A stretch of 18,186 nucleotides of DNA from Candidatus Scatosoma pullistercoris (GTDB lineage: Bacteria > Bacillota > Clostridia > Christensenellales > Borkfalkiaceae). The stretch's first letter is position 1. Each line of letters opens with the position of its first letter. The position numbers and the translations under genes are program-made. The notes under the pieces are model-generated. The model was not told the origin of the DNA. It searched no databases and saw nothing but the letters and a program-made list of their open reading frames with translations. Of this stretch, positions 6,629 through 14,900 are shown one piece after another. The DNA lies in assembly GCA_018714725.1 (NCBI GenBank), contig DVMZ01000059.1:1-18186 (forward strand), in the 5' to 3' direction.

Positions 6629-8584
6629 TCAGTAATTTTCCCGGACCTGCAAAAGCCATTCCAAAAACAGCAATCCGGCCAAAGCTATGGCAAGATAATA
6701 CAGCAGGTCTTTATCGTCTTTGGGCGGAATTTCTGGAAATTCCGGATTGTACAATTCGTCTTCCGTCCGGAAAATATCGCTTTCGTCCGAAGAAATCTTC
6801 ACATAAAAATAGCTCGTCGAAGTCCTGCCGGACATCAGCGTTATCTGCACGCTGTAACTGCCCGGCTCCTTCACCTCAAACAAAAGAGGCAACGACTCCG
6901 GATACTCCTCTTCTTCCCCCACGGAAGGGCCGGCAAACTGCATGGCCATCCCCCGCGAATTGAGTTTTACCGAATCTCCCACTTCAAACAGGAACTCTAC
7001 CCCGTCTGCCTCGTCCGTCACCGTAGAAGGCAGAAAATAATCGAACAGATTGTATAAAAATCTCGGGAACGTCTGAATGGAAAATGTGGAATATTTCAGA
7101 CTGAATGCAAGCAGGCCCACTTTTTCCGCCCCCGTATTTTTCACCAGCAATACGGGATCGTCCTGCACATACATCAACGGCTCGTATCCGTCGTATGCCG
7201 TCAGCTGCATGTATCGGGTCACCTGCACTTCTTCAATCTTTACGCCTTGCGTAACCGGATGATTCTCCTCCCCCGTCAGCGTAAATTCTCCCGGCACAGG
7301 GTCTCCGAGAATAAATCCGCCCGATGAGGGCGCAGCCTGCGGATTCACGAGCAGCACGACGCCGTCCGTCGGCATAATCTCGGGCATCTGGTTTTCAAAA
7401 ATATAAAAATCATACCCGGATACTTTGCCTTGCGTATTTCCGCTTACGCGCACTTCGTCTATCTGAATATTCCAGCGCAACCGGCGCGAATCCCTCATGG
7501 CCAGCAACGCATTGCTGAAAAAGGGATTGATTTCCGTGCTCGCATACTGAATTTTTATCGTATCCGGCATCCCGCCGTAAAGGGTAATGCTGTCGTCATG
7601 CACAAAGCTGTCCGGCTGCCCCGCGTCGATATAAAGGCGGACCCGGTCATAGGAAAACACCGGCTTTTCGCAATTTACGGGCGCAATGTTCCTGCCTGTC
7701 CGGATCGCCACTTCCATCCGTTCTCCCATCTCGCAATGCACGTTCGGATACACCAGCGTGAGCGTTTCGGCCGTATTGTTAATCCCGTAGATTTCACAGT
7801 ATACGTCGACGTCGACGGAGCGGCCGTAACTGCCCACTTCCACCGCAAACGTGTAATAGTTTTCTTCCAGCTCCACTTCGGCGTCGAGAATCGCGGCGTT
7901 CCATTCTCCCTGCTGGGAAACATCCACCACCGTAACTTTTCCGTTATCCACATACCTGGTAGCGGTATAATAGAGTACTTCCGCCTCCGGGTTCTGTTCC
8001 AGCACCTCCTCGGCGAAATCCATGGCGCTTTCCACGTCCGCCTGGGAATACGAACAGCGCAAATCGGCGCCCGACTCATCGCCGAGCAATCCGTCTATCT
8101 CGCCGAGCGCCTCTTCCCGGCGGGAAGAATCCGCGCGATAAACAATCACCGACGGATTGTCATCGGCGAGTATAACCGTTATGCAGCTCGCGTTCCGGTC
8201 AATGGTCTCCACAGCCAGCGCACGCACTTCTTCTACGGCACGCTCAAACCTGGTCAGCCCGTTCCGGGCCGCCAACATATCTGCGGAAGCGTCGATGACG
8301 GCAATCTTCTCGCCTTCGTTCTTCCGGTCTGCCGAAGACGGAATAAACGGCTGTGCCAATACCATGGCACACGCCGCAATCACCAGGATCTGCAAAATCA
8401 ACAACAGAATGCTCAGCAGACGGTTGATGGGAACCTGCTTTCTTCTGTATTTCAGACTCAGTTTCCAGACATAAGTGCTGGAAATGATTTTTTGCTGATA
8501 ATTGGGTTTGAGGATATAGATGAGAATGAGTATCGCGATTCCCAGCAACCCCAACAACCCCAACGGTCTCAATAATTCCATCAT
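6629..8584 (-). CDS. BatA-like membrane protein with degenerate VWA domain
   Basis: This 651-aa protein opens with the BatA N-terminal membrane module: MELLRPLGLLGLLGI, a KP turn, a basic loop (KYRRKQVPINR) and a second membrane helix (about 57-78). A VWA-like domain follows from about residue 93. Its metal motif is DASAD (98-102) instead of DxSxS, so metal binding is doubtful. Then come beta-rich domains with a Rossmann/amidotransferase-like piece (YDFYIFENQMPEIM), and a C-terminal helix (about 628-646) ending in a short tail. The start ATG lies in an ATGA overlap with the DUF58 stop, with AAGGTAGG upstream; a second ATG follows immediately. This is the standard partner of DUF58 and MoxR proteins, but a catalytic or binding role for this copy cannot be read from the sequence. 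Confidence 0.87.
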   Translation of the reverse strand: MMELLRPLGLLGLLGIAILILIYILKPNYQQKIISSTYVWKLSLKYRRKQVPINRLLSILLLILQILVIAACAMVLAQPFIPSSADRKNEGEKIAVIDASADMLAARNGLTRFERAVEEVRALAVETIDRNASCITVILADDNPSVIVYRADSSRREEALGEIDGLLGDESGADLRCSYSQADVESAMDFAEEVLEQNPEAEVLYYTATRYVDNGKVTVVDVSQQGEWNAAILDAEVELEENYYTFAVEVGSYGRSVDVDVYCEIYGINNTAETLTLVYPNVHCEMGERMEVAIRTGRNIAPVNCEKPVFSYDRVRLYIDAGQPDSFVHDDSITLYGGMPDTIKIQYASTEINPFFSNALLAMRDSRRLRWNIQIDEVRVSGNTQGKVSGYDFYIFENQMPEIMPTDGVVLLVNPQAAPSSGGFILGDPVPGEFTLTGEENHPVTQGVKIEEVQVTRYMQLTAYDGYEPLMYVQDDPVLLVKNTGAEKVGLLAFSLKYSTFSIQTFPRFLYNLFDYFLPSTVTDEADGVEFLFEVGDSVKLNSRGMAMQFAGPSVGEEEEYPESLPLLFEVKEPGSYSVQITLMSGRTSTSYFYVKISSDESDIFRTEDELYNPEFPEIPPKDDKDLLYYLAIALAGLLFLEWLLQVRENY

Positions 8585-9480
8585 CCCATGATACCTACCT
8601 TAAGCAATTCACCAAACAGCATTTTCTCGATGGGCTGATCGCAACTTACGGATATAAACTCCACTCCTCTCGATACGCTGAACTCTCTGATGCCTTCCGT
8701 CATGTCTCTCATCGCTTCCTGATATGCCAGCAGCCGGCTCTTCGTGATCCGCATCCGCATATTCCTTCCGTCTTCCAGCGATCCCGATTCCGCGTCTATC
8801 AGATTCACCCGCCCGCTGTACGACGGGTCCTTCTCCTCCGGCGACAATACCTGGATCAGCAATACCTGTCTTTTTTTGTAGCACAGGTAATCCACCGCCT
8901 TCTTCCAGTCGTTATCCGTGAAAAAGTCCGTGATGATCACCGTCAGGCCGTCGTTCGAACCTCTGTCCGCGCTTCCCGTCACCGCTTCCGAGATCGAGCA
9001 TTCCCCGTCAAACTCCACGTTCTCCAGTTCTCCGATCGCCCGGAAAAACGCATTCTTTCCGACGATCGTCCCGAACGGATTCTCCGCTTTGTTTCCTCGG
9101 ATCAGCTGATACGACACTTTGTCCATGTTGTGCACCGCCAGAAACCCGATCGCCGCCGCCGTCGCGATCGCATAGGCGCCTTTCTGCTCGCTCGCCCTGC
9201 TCATCGACGCCGAACAATCCAGGAAGATCCGCACATGCATCTGCCTCTCGTCCGTAAACAGTTTCAAAAAGTATTTCTCAAACCGACTGTACAGATTCCA
9301 GTCGATCCGGCGGATATCGTCTCCCATCATGTATTCCCGGTAGTCCGAAAATTCCACCGTCTGGCCATGCGTGCGCACCAGATGCTTTCCTCCGAAAAAT
9401 CCGGATAAATTCGCTTTCAGATTTAATGCCAGCGTCTCCAGCCGACTGAAAAATGCGTCGTTCAGATAAGAGACCTTCAT
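8581..9480 (-). CDS. DUF58 family protein (VWA-like)
   Basis: This 299-aa protein is a full-length DUF58 member. Near residues 44-67 it has the family signature FSDYREYMMGDDIRRIDWN followed by SRFEKYFLK, and then a VWA-like fold with an intact DCSAS motif at 88-92. No membrane segment is visible, so it is probably cytoplasmic or peripheral, whereas many longer DUF58 proteins have two N-terminal helices. DUF58 proteins accompany MoxR ATPases almost everywhere and are presumed adaptors. The start overlaps the moxR stop by four bases (ATGA), with GGAG six bases upstream, and its stop overlaps the BatA-like gene in the same way, so the three genes are translationally coupled. Confidence 0.92.
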   Translation of the reverse strand: MKVSYLNDAFFSRLETLALNLKANLSGFFGGKHLVRTHGQTVEFSDYREYMMGDDIRRIDWNLYSRFEKYFLKLFTDERQMHVRIFLDCSASMSRASEQKGAYAIATAAAIGFLAVHNMDKVSYQLIRGNKAENPFGTIVGKNAFFRAIGELENVEFDGECSISEAVTGSADRGSNDGLTVIITDFFTDNDWKKAVDYLCYKKRQVLLIQVLSPEEKDPSYSGRVNLIDAESGSLEDGRNMRMRITKSRLLAYQEAMRDMTEGIREFSVSRGVEFISVSCDQPIEKMLFGELLKVGIMG

Positions 9481-10610
9481 TCCTTTCTCCCGAAGAATTT
9501 ACGCTTGCTCTTCTGCTTATCGGACTGTACGGGAGTCTCTGCATCCGCCATTGCAACTTGTCCGGCCGCAGTTTCCGCCGCTTCTTTTTTCGCGACAGGC
9601 GCTTTGCCCTCCGCCGCGTTTCCGGCGGGCTTTCCGCCCAGCTCTTTGATGATCATCGTGATTACCGCATCGGGAGAGACGCGCGCCGCAATCGCTTCGA
9701 AATTCATCTTCATGCGGTGACGCAGTACCGGATAAGCCAGCGCGTTCAGGTCGCTGTAAGCGACATTGAACCGGCCGTGCATCAATGCCCGTACCTTCGC
9801 GGCGGAAATGAGCGCCTGCCCCGCACGCGGACTGGCGCCGAGACGCACATATTTCTTCGCCGCCTCCGTCGCGCACTCGCTGTCCGGATGCGTCGCCGAA
9901 CACAGCGTCATCGCATATCTCAGAACATCTTCCGCGACCGGTATCTGATTCGCCGTCGCCCGCATTTCCAGCAATTCTTCCCCGCTGCATGCCGCTTCCG
10001 CCACTTCCGCCATCGTCTTCTGCGTCATGTCCACGATCTGCATCAGTTCTTCCAGCCCCGGATTCGGTACGATGAGTTTGAACATAAAGCGGTCCATCTG
10101 CGCTTCCGGAAGAGGATACGTTCCGTCCTGTTCGATCGGGTTCTGCGTCGCCAATACGAAGAACGGCTCGTTCAGTTCCCTCGATACCCCCATCACCGTC
10201 ACGGTGTGCTCCTGCATCGCTTCCAGCAGCGCGCTCTGCGTCTTCGGCGTCGCGCGGTTGATTTCATCCGCCAGGATGATGTTGCTGAAAATCGGACCGG
10301 GCTGGAACTGAAACTTCGAAGTCCCGTCTTCCGTCTTTACGATGATGTTCGTGCCCGTCACGTCCGCAGGCATCAGGTCCGGCGTGAACTGGATTCTCGA
10401 AAAGGGCAGATTGAAAACCCTTCCCAGCGAACGCACCAGACGGGTTTTCCCGACCCCCGGCACGCCTTCCAGCAACACGTTGCCGCCGGCGATCATCGCG
10501 ATGATCGTCCCTTCCACCACTTCTTTCTGTCCGATTACGTCGCGCCCTACCTGTTCAAAAATATTGGCGCACTGTTTGCTGAACTTCTGAATGCTCTCCT
10601 CTGTTACCAT
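9477..10610 (-). CDS. MoxR-family AAA+ ATPase
   Basis: The likely product is 377 aa starting at MVTEES. It is a MoxR-type AAA+ ATPase with Walker A GVPGVGKT (49-56), Walker B ILADE (112-116), a sensor-1 region ATQNPIEQDG with Asn157, the EAQMDRF arginine-finger segment and the LGASPRAGQAL sensor-2 motif. After about residue 328 comes an Ala/Lys/Glu-rich tail ending in KRKFFGRKE, which is not part of the core fold. Such ATPases act as ring-shaped chaperones or remodelers with VWA proteins (RavA/ViaA, CbbQ and NorQ are known examples). I chose ATG 10610 because AAGGA sits 8 nt upstream. The frame also has an ATG at 10670, inside a stable hairpin and without a good ribosome site. It is the first gene of the tightly coupled block. 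Confidence 0.93.
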   Translation of the reverse strand: MVTEESIQKFSKQCANIFEQVGRDVIGQKEVVEGTIIAMIAGGNVLLEGVPGVGKTRLVRSLGRVFNLPFSRIQFTPDLMPADVTGTNIIVKTEDGTSKFQFQPGPIFSNIILADEINRATPKTQSALLEAMQEHTVTVMGVSRELNEPFFVLATQNPIEQDGTYPLPEAQMDRFMFKLIVPNPGLEELMQIVDMTQKTMAEVAEAACSGEELLEMRATANQIPVAEDVLRYAMTLCSATHPDSECATEAAKKYVRLGASPRAGQALISAAKVRALMHGRFNVAYSDLNALAYPVLRHRMKMNFEAIAARVSPDAVITMIIKELGGKPAGNAAEGKAPVAKKEAAETAAGQVAMADAETPVQSDKQKSKRKFFGRKE

Positions 10611-10616
10611 GTTATT

Positions 10617-10625
10617 CTTCCTTTT
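10617..10625 (-). promoter_or_regulatory. Ribosome binding site deciding the MoxR start
   Basis: On the minus strand AAAAGGAAG precedes ATG 10610, with AAGGA spaced 8 nt from it. This supports the shorter MoxR protein over the 20-residue extension that would begin inside the hairpin at 10665-10702. Confidence 0.7.
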
Positions 10626-10664
10626 CTCTGTTTTTGTTAATTTATTTCGCACGATCGGTTTTTC

Positions 10665-10702
10665 CGGCATCGGCGCCCGGTTTTTCCCGGGCGCCGATGC
10701 CG
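10665..10702 (-). promoter_or_regulatory. Strong intergenic hairpin without U tract, before moxR
   Basis: A perfect 16-bp GC-rich stem (10665-10680 paired with 10687-10702) has a 6-nt loop and lies in the 107-nt gap between the 344-aa membrane protein gene and moxR. On the minus strand it is followed by GGAAAAACC, not a U run, so it is not a classical intrinsic terminator. CGATCGG motifs flank it on both sides. It may be a partial terminator, an mRNA-processing or stabilising element that sets the ratio between the first gene and the rest, or a Rho-independent end that has lost its tail. Confidence 0.55.
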
Positions 10703-10717
10703 ATCTCGATCGGTCAG

Positions 10718-11752
10718 TTACAAAAGACTTCCGTAATAAGATTCAAGAAACGCCCTCAGTTCCTCGGGCAGCTCTTCCCCCGAAGCAAGCATCTGAAGCG
10801 CCAATTGATAATAATAATCGTAAATATCCGAGTAGTTGGTTTCTCCGTCGACAATATTGCCGCTTTCGGATTCACTGCCGCCGGCACCCGGTGAAGGAGG
10901 GGAAGGCTCCCCGGGACTGTCGTCCGGCGTTCCGGTTTCGGAATGCGGCGCGTCCGAAGGGGCTTCCTGATCCCCGGGTTCGGATCCCTCGCCTTCGGAA
11001 TCCCCGTCCCCGAACTCCATTTCCTCAAACAGAGGAAACACGAACAATTCCTCTGTTACGTTTTTGTCCTGCCGGGCTACGGTCTGAACGCCGTCCGACC
11101 AGCCCAAAAAAATATAACCGTCGGAGGCAACCGCCAAAACCGCTTCTCCGTCTTCTCCTTTCTGTACGCGCTGCTCGGTGTTGCCCTGGATGACCCCGCC
11201 GTCATTTTCCAGATAATGGATATTGACGTATATGATTTCTTCCGGATTCAGAATTTCAAGCCCGCGGGGCAGAAAATCCAATATGCTGAGTATAAATACC
11301 CCGGCAATGACGACCGCAAGTCCGGAAAAGCCGCCAGCCAGCCCAACGCTGAGCCGGGACACCCGGCGGGAAAACTTGGTTTCCGGCGCGGAACGCAGAC
11401 GTTTTTGCGCGTCTTCCCGCTGCCGCATGGCAATATACGATTCATCTTTGCTGAGTTCCAGCATGGTGACCATGCGTTCTTCCAGCCCGAGTTCTTCATC
11501 AAGCCTGCGTGCAATCTGTTCCGTCGTAGGCCGGAAGGCCACATTATAAAGAACAACAGTACAGATTGCCGTTACGACGACGCCGATTCCGAGTGCGATC
11601 AGAATCCCCGGATCATAGCCTGCGAGCCAGAAAATAAACGTCGCCACGGCAAAAGTAAGCATTCCGGCCATCAGGCCCCAGACAAACGCACGAAGAACGC
11701 CTTCTCCGGAAAGCCGACGATAATACTTCTGAAAGATCTGTTTACTGTCCAT
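10718..11752 (-). CDS. Membrane protein of MoxR operon with InlB-like domain and acidic linker
   Basis: This 344-aa protein is not a named family to me. It has two N-terminal membrane helices (about 21-43 and 48-69), then the motif RRLDEELGLEERMVTMLEL (82-100), which resembles the ARxLDxxLGLxxRxxTxLEL box of DUF4175-like membrane proteins found in MoxR operons. A third helix (about 136-160) is followed by a beta domain (about 174-243; DGYIFLGWSDG) like a divergent InlB B-repeat and probably external. Next come an acidic Pro/Ser/Gly-rich linker (about 246-300) and a C-terminal segment rich in Tyr and Leu (YYYQLALQMLASGEELPEEL). ATG 11752 is chosen because AGGAGG lies 5 nt upstream; the frame stays open to 11836 but that part runs back into hairpin DNA. 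It is the first gene of the operon. A role as membrane platform is inference from position only. Confidence 0.75.
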   Translation of the reverse strand: MDSKQIFQKYYRRLSGEGVLRAFVWGLMAGMLTFAVATFIFWLAGYDPGILIALGIGVVVTAICTVVLYNVAFRPTTEQIARRLDEELGLEERMVTMLELSKDESYIAMRQREDAQKRLRSAPETKFSRRVSRLSVGLAGGFSGLAVVIAGVFILSILDFLPRGLEILNPEEIIYVNIHYLENDGGVIQGNTEQRVQKGEDGEAVLAVASDGYIFLGWSDGVQTVARQDKNVTEELFVFPLFEEMEFGDGDSEGEGSEPGDQEAPSDAPHSETGTPDDSPGEPSPPSPGAGGSESESGNIVDGETNYSDIYDYYYQLALQMLASGEELPEELRAFLESYYGSLL

Positions 11753-11756
11753 AAAA

Positions 11757-11764
11757 CCCTCCTT
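11757..11764 (-). promoter_or_regulatory. Ribosome binding site of the first operon gene
   Basis: On the minus strand AAGGAGGG is followed by TTTT and ATG (11752). It is a near-perfect Shine-Dalgarno sequence and rules against the upstream start at 11836. Confidence 0.85.
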
Positions 11765-11807
11765 ACATAAAAATTTTTTTAACTCTGATTTTAACAAAAC
11801 CAGAAAA

Positions 11808-11825
11808 GCCATCCTTAAAAATGGC
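11808..11825 (-). terminator. Small hairpin with U-rich tail between giant LRR gene and operon
   Basis: Read on the minus strand, GCCAT and ATGGC pair around an 8-nt loop and are followed by TTTTCTGGTTTTGTT. It lies 3 nt after the larger hairpin at 11829-11858 and may be the true release point for transcripts of the giant gene. The U-rich DNA just after it (11765-11800) must also hold any promoter of the MoxR operon. I see only a weak -35-like TTGTTA (11792-11797) with no clear -10. Confidence 0.45.
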
Positions 11826-11828
11826 CTA

Positions 11829-11858
11829 CAAGTCATCGGCTTTTCCGCCGATGACTTG
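11829..11858 (-). terminator. Hairpin downstream of giant LRR gene
   Basis: A perfect 12-bp stem (11829-11840 paired with 11847-11858) with a 6-nt loop lies about 90 nt past the stop codon of the giant LRR_5 gene. It has no direct U tract, but the second hairpin with a U-rich tail follows immediately. Together they probably end transcription of the giant gene before the operon. The 11859-11946 stretch between stop codon and hairpin shows no ORF, only a palindrome ATCGGCCGAT (11936-11945). Confidence 0.6.
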
Positions 11859-11946
11859 ATTGAGCAAAATTGTAGTCAATTCCGCCGATACCGCTCAAAT
11901 CCCGCAGTTACTTCAGGTCCTTCATGCGGCATTTATCGGCCGATTT

Positions 11947-14900
11947 TTACTCATTGGCCGGGGTTTCTTCCCCTGCCGCTTCTTCGGAGACGGTGTAATC
12001 GACCGTTGCGTCCGCCGCCCAGCCGTCTGCCCAGCCTTCCGGGGTCTCTTCTGCCGTCGCAAACGAAACCGCGATGTGCTGTTCCGCCGTCCAGCCTTCA
12101 AACGCACCCGCTTCGACGGTCGTAACGCCTTCGGAAATCGTCACGCTCTTCAGAGCCGTGCAATCCTTGAACGCGCCTGCGCAGATCGTCGTGACGCCCT
12201 CGGGAACCGCGAACGATTCCGCCGTCTTACCCGCCGCATAGCGGATAAGCTGCGTGCCGTCCGCACTGTACAGATTGCCGTCCGCCGATTTATAGGTGAG
12301 GTTCTCCTCCGCCACTTCGATTGCGGTCAGCGCCGTGCAACCGTCAAACACTCCCTCGCCGATCGTAGCGACATATCTGGAAATCGTAACGGTCTGCAAA
12401 CCGGTGCAATCCTTGAACGCCTCCGCATTAATCGTCTTCAGAGAAGCGCCCAGCGTGAGTCCGGTCAGACCGGTGCATCCCTCAAACGCATTGTCGTAAA
12501 TCGTCAGACACGTTTCGGGAACAACGAACGATTGCAGTTTGGTGCAACCCTTGAACGCACTCTTGCCGATATAATTGATTTCGCCCGTAACCTGAACGGT
12601 TTCCAGCTCGGGACAATCGACAAACGCATTCATGCCGATCGCGCCGCTGATGCCGCCCGTAATGGTCACTTTCTTCAACGCGCTGCAGCCTTTGAAAATC
12701 AGCTGATCGGTGCTATACGACCATCCGTTTCCGGAGAAGACGGCTTCTTCCAAAGCCGTACAGCCGCTGAACAGACCCTTCGTATTGCTCACCATATAAA
12801 GCGTGGAAGGAATCTCGATCGATCTGAGAGCCGTGCAGTTTTCAAAGACATACGCGCCGATGTAGTAGCTGGTCGACTGGTCGTATCCTTCAAACACCAC
12901 GGAATTAAGCGCGGTACAGCCGCTGAAACAATAGTCGCTGAGTCCGTAATAATAGGTCGTACCATAGGAAGAACCTATTGCCCTCGTATAAACATAGTCG
13001 GGAATAGAAATCGACTGAAGCGACGTACAGTTCTTAAATGCGGATTTTCCGAGACTGAGCGCTTCTTTCAGCAACCATGCGCCCGTCTGTTCAAACGTGA
13101 CCGACGAAAGCGAAGTGCAGCCTTCGAAACAGGACTCGCCGACGCCCGCCGTTACAGACGATATATTTCCGTAAGAGTTATAAGTTTCCACGTTTCTCAC
13201 GCGGCGGGGCAGTTCGATCGATTGCAGAGACGTACAACCGCGGAACGCATATTTTATGATTTGCAATCCGGAATTGCCGCCCTTTTCAAACGTGACTTCC
13301 TGAAGATTGGTGCATCCGTCAAAGGCGGATTCGTCGATCTTGGTCACATACTTCCCGATCGTAATTTTCTGAATGGCACTGCCCGCAAACGCCGATTTCC
13401 CGATGTAGGTAATGTTGCCGAGCATTTCCACTTCCGTCAGGTTGGGAGTATTCGCAAACATCTCTTCACCGATTTCCGTGATCGCCTCGGGAAGCGTCAC
13501 TTTGCTCACCAGAGAGTTCTGGAAGACGCCCGGCGTGATGACCGTAACGGTATCGGGAACGACGTATTCGCCCGTCATTACTGCCGGCACCGCAAGGAGC
13601 GTCTGCATTTTACTGTCATACAACACGCCCTGCGCGTCCGTCAGATACGAAGAGCTTTCCGGCTCTACCGTATAATTGATCTGCGTACAACCGGAGAAAG
13701 CGTTATCCCCGATCTCGGTGATCGTACTCACGATCCGGATATCCGTCAGCTGCGCGCAGTCGCGGAACGCCGCCGCGCCGATGCTGGTAATACCGCGGAT
13801 GAGCTCGACCGAACTCAGATTTTCGCAGCCTTCAAACGCCGACTGCCCGATGCTGATTACATTGCCCGGAATCGTGATATCCTGCAGAGCCGTGCAGCCG
13901 TAGAAGGCATTTCTGCCGATATCCGAAACGGTATTGGGAATTTCCACCGTCGTCAGAGACGTGCAGCCCGTAAACATATAATCGGGGATTTCTTCCAACG
14001 TCATCGGAAGTTCAACCTGCTCCAGCGCTTTACAGTTCTGGAAGGCATAGTTGCCGAACGTCTTCAGGCGCGAACCCGATTCCAGCGTCACGGAAACGAG
14101 GTTGGAACAACCGGAGAACACATACGTTCCGACGGACGTCACTTCGGCGGGAATGACGAATTCCGTCATCGCAGAGCAATTCTGGAACGCGTAGTTGCCG
14201 ATCGCAGTCACGGTATCGGGAAGCGTCACCGATCTGAGCGCCGTGCATCCCTGGAACATATAATTGCCGACAGACGTCAGACCCGCGGGAACGGTGAATT
14301 CCGTAAGGGCGGTGCATCCTGCCAGTACATACGTTCCGACAGACGTCACGCTGTCAGGGAAGGTTATGGACGTCACGGGAATGCTGCGGAATGCGGAATT
14401 TCCGATCGACGTCAAATTGCTGTTCGTTTCAAAATTAACGGTTTCAAGCGATTTACAGGTATAGAAGGCGTTCGTACCGATCGTCGTCACCGTGGAAGGA
14501 ATCAACACCGATTCCAGTCCCGAATAGGCAAACGCATAATTTCCGATCGTCGTCAGCTTTCCGTTCCCCGCAAAGGTGACCTTAACCAGATCTTCGCAGT
14601 ATTCAAAAGCATACGTTCCGATTTCGGTCAGTTCGGCCGGAAGCACTACTTCGGTGAACTTCGCATAGTCCGCGATGTAATTTTTCGTGCTCGTCACTCT
14701 GGTATGGAAGAACGCGTAATCTCCGATCGTCTTCACCGTTGCGGGAATCGTGTAAGTCTCACCGACCGCTTTGCCGGCAGGGAAATACACCAGTTCCGTT
14801 CCGTCCAGACTGAGTATGACGCCGTCCACGGAAATATATCTGGTATTGTTGTCGGTCACGAGCACTTCTTCCAGCGCTTCGCAGCCGTTGAACCGATTGC

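Noticed and set aside
10611..10670. 20-residue N-terminal extension of MoxR from ATG 10670
   Set aside because: The start lies inside a stable hairpin without a ribosome site, while ATG 10610 has AAGGA 8 nt upstream and starts at the normal family N-terminus.
11753..11836. 28-residue N-terminal extension of the 344-aa membrane protein
   Set aside because: A near-perfect Shine-Dalgarno sequence precedes ATG 11752, and the extension runs back through the hairpin at 11808-11825.
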